From NCBI GenBank assembly GCA_027019205.1, contig JALUWZ010000063.1, forward strand, positions 1 through 14,806: a stretch of 14,806 nucleotides of DNA, written 5' to 3'. Under the pieces are notes generated by a model. The model searched no databases. It saw nothing but the letters and a program-made list of their open reading frames with translations, and was not told where the DNA came from. The DNA is from Emcibacter sp. (GTDB taxonomy: Bacteria; Pseudomonadota; Alphaproteobacteria; Sphingomonadales; Emcibacteraceae). This document shows, piece by piece, positions 13,308-14,806 of the stretch (its first letter is position 1; every line of letters begins with the position of its first letter). Position numbers and translations under genes: made by a program.

Positions 13308-14806
13308 CTTTCGCCTGAAAAACCGGGGCCGGATTAATCGGGACAGGCCGGTTTCCTTCCGTTTTGACGGCAGGCTTTATCAGGGTTATAAGGGCGATAG
13401 TCTGGCCTCTGCCCTGCTGGCGAACGGGGTCAGGATAGTCGGTCGGAGCTTTAAATACCACCGGCCGCGCGGTATCTTTTCTGCGGGTGCGGAGGAGCCG
13501 AACGCCATCATGCAGATCGGCACAGCGCCCCGTGAGGAGCCGAATGTCCCGGCGACAATGATTGATATTTTTGATGGCCTGACCGCCCGGTCCGTTAGCG
13601 GCTGGCCCGGGGCATCCCGCGACCTGCTGGCGGTTTTTGGCCTGTTCAAGCCGTTTTTGGTTGCCGGATTTTATTATAAAACCTTTAAATACCCGGGCTG
13701 GAAATTCTGGAGTCCGCTGGTGCGGCGCATGGCGGGCCTTGGCACCCTGCCGGAATTGCCGGACCCGGATGAGTATGACCATTGTCATGCCCATACGGAT
13801 ATACTGGTGATCGGTTCTGGTCCGGCGGGGCTGGCGGCGGCACTGGCGCAGGGCAGGGCGGGTCAGCGGGTGATGCTGGTTGAACAGGACCGGGAATTTG
13901 GCGGCTCCCTGCTGTTTGAGCAAAACGGCCTTGAGGGCTGGAGGATGGAAACCATAGGACGGCTGCGGGACATGGCCAATGTCACCCTTGTCAGCCGGGC
14001 CACTGCCTGCGGCTATTATGATGATAATCTGGTGACGCTGTCTGAACGTCTGAAGCGGGGGCATGGCCCGCGTGAGCGGTTCTGGCATATCCGGGCGGGG
14101 CGGGTGATTATCGCCACCGGGGCGATTGAAAGGCCGCTGGTCTTTCCGGATAATGACCGTCCGGGGGTGATGCCGGCCTCTGCCGTGCGCCATTATATCA
14201 CCCGTTACGGGGTCGCCCCGGGCAGGACTATTCTGGTCGCGACCAATAATGACGATGCCTATCAGACCGCCCTTGATGCGCGGGCGGCGGGGCTTGTGGT
14301 TGCTGCCATTGTTGATACGCGCGATAATCCGGACGGGGCGCTGGTCCGGGCGGCCCGTGATGCCGGGATTACCATTTATCATGGCCATATGGTGACGGGA
14401 TGTCGGGGACGGCGCGGGGTTCGGGCGGCGATAATTGCCGCCGTCGGTCAGGATGTGACGGCAGGGAAACAGGTGATAGCCTGCGATGTTATCGCAACTT
14501 CCGGCGGCTGGTCGCCGGTGGTTCATCTGCATTGCCAGTCCGGCGGCAGGCTGCGGTTTGATGAGGGGATACAGGCCTTTGTCCCGGACCAATATGTTCA
14601 GGATAATATCTGTATCGGCGCCGCCAACGGGACCTTTGATCTGGTGGCCTGCCTGAAAGAGGGGGCGGGGGATTATGGCATTGACCTGCCGGATATTGAG
14701 GAGGTCAAGGCCGGGCCGGTTGGCGACCTGCGGGATGAAGTGCGAATTTCGGCGGCCAAATGCTGGGTTGATCTGCTCCATGATGTGACGGCCTCCGACA
14801 TTGCCC
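13297..14806 (+). CDS. soxA: Sarcosine oxidase alpha subunit SoxA (3' end outside window)
   Basis: About the first 503 residues of the large subunit, which is usually near 1000 residues. The start is GTG at 13297, giving VSHNFRLKNRGRI, close to the family's usual opening, with GGGGG at 13286-13290 as ribosome site. An in-frame ATG at 13291 would add two residues but leaves no room for that site. Domains seen: a ferredoxin-fold N-terminal domain (about 18-95, FDGRLYQGYKGDSLASALLANG and SFKYHRPRGI) that lacks the iron-sulfur cysteines, as is normal in SoxA; then a dinucleotide-binding domain with ILVIGSGPAGLAAALA (169-184), ATGAIERPLVFP, and LVATNNDDAYQTALDARAAG. The folate-binding, GcvT-like C-terminal half and any soxG lie beyond the window. 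A long open frame on the opposite strand (13234-14781) is a shadow of this gene. Confidence 0.95.
   Translation, partial: MSHNFRLKNRGRINRDRPVSFRFDGRLYQGYKGDSLASALLANGVRIVGRSFKYHRPRGIFSAGAEEPNAIMQIGTAPREEPNVPATMIDIFDGLTARSVSGWPGASRDLLAVFGLFKPFLVAGFYYKTFKYPGWKFWSPLVRRMAGLGTLPELPDPDEYDHCHAHTDILVIGSGPAGLAAALAQGRAGQRVMLVEQDREFGGSLLFEQNGLEGWRMETIGRLRDMANVTLVSRATACGYYDDNLVTLSERLKRGHGPRERFWHIRAGRVIIATGAIERPLVFPDNDRPGVMPASAVRHYITRYGVAPGRTILVATNNDDAYQTALDARAAGLVVAAIVDTRDNPDGALVRAARDAGITIYHGHMVTGCRGRRGVRAAIIAAVGQDVTAGKQVIACDVIATSGGWSPVVHLHCQSGGRLRFDEGIQAFVPDQYVQDNICIGAANGTFDLVACLKEGAGDYGIDLPDIEEVKAGPVGDLRDEVRISAAKCWVDLLHDVTASDIA

Noticed and set aside
13234..14781. 515-codon open frame on the minus strand
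   Set aside because: It lies antisense to soxD/soxA, whose family motifs are clear on the plus strand. The minus-strand product is rich in proline, arginine and histidine with no recognisable domain, as expected for a shadow frame in G+C-rich DNA.
1..14806. Mobile elements, CRISPR arrays, tRNA or rRNA genes
   Set aside because: No transposase or integrase motifs, no regularly spaced repeats and no recognisable RNA-gene cores were seen. Genes are tightly packed and intact apart from the window edges.

Overview
The window looks like chromosomal DNA from an alphaproteobacterium of moderate G+C. The pointers are the gene families (an MnmA of alphaproteobacterial type, sox-type sarcosine oxidase, FecI/FecR-coupled TonB receptors) and an mnmA start that seems to be leaderless. 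Order-level placement (for example Kordiimonadales/Emcibacterales or a relative) is only a guess. No rRNA, tRNA, CRISPR array, insertion sequence or phage gene was seen.

Left part (1-1648, + strand): the C-terminal end of an unrecognised protein, then mnmA, the tRNA 2-thiouridylase. A sigma-70-like promoter ends about 8 bases before the mnmA ATG.

Middle (1662-8669): a cell-surface signalling locus. On the minus strand lie, in transcription order, an ECF sigma factor (fecI-like), its membrane anti-sigma regulator (fecR-like) and a TonB-dependent receptor carrying the STN signalling domain. Divergent from the sigma gene, across a 253-base intergenic region, is a second TonB-dependent receptor. 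It is clearly a paralogue of the first but lacks the STN domain. This pairing suggests one sensor-type and one transport-only receptor for the same or a related ligand. A strong intrinsic terminator closes the second receptor gene.

Right part (8798-11114, + strand): a threonine-synthase-like PLP enzyme whose end abuts a YeiH/UPF0324 putative sulfate/sulfite exporter. The enzyme departs from canonical threonine synthases in its phosphate-binding loop and has a decayed N-terminal zinc ribbon, so its function is open. It may be linked to sulfonate or sulfite chemistry.

Far right (11092-14806): a TetR-type repressor (minus strand, its 3' end overlapping the exporter gene) diverges from soxB-soxD-soxA, encoding the beta, delta and (partial) alpha subunits of heterotetrameric sarcosine oxidase. 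The 90-base tetR/soxB gap holds two near-identical 14-bp palindromes exactly 40 bp apart, with a third dyad of the same geometry between them. This is a good candidate operator array for the TetR protein. The sox genes overlap or abut, so they are translationally coupled. The window ends inside soxA.
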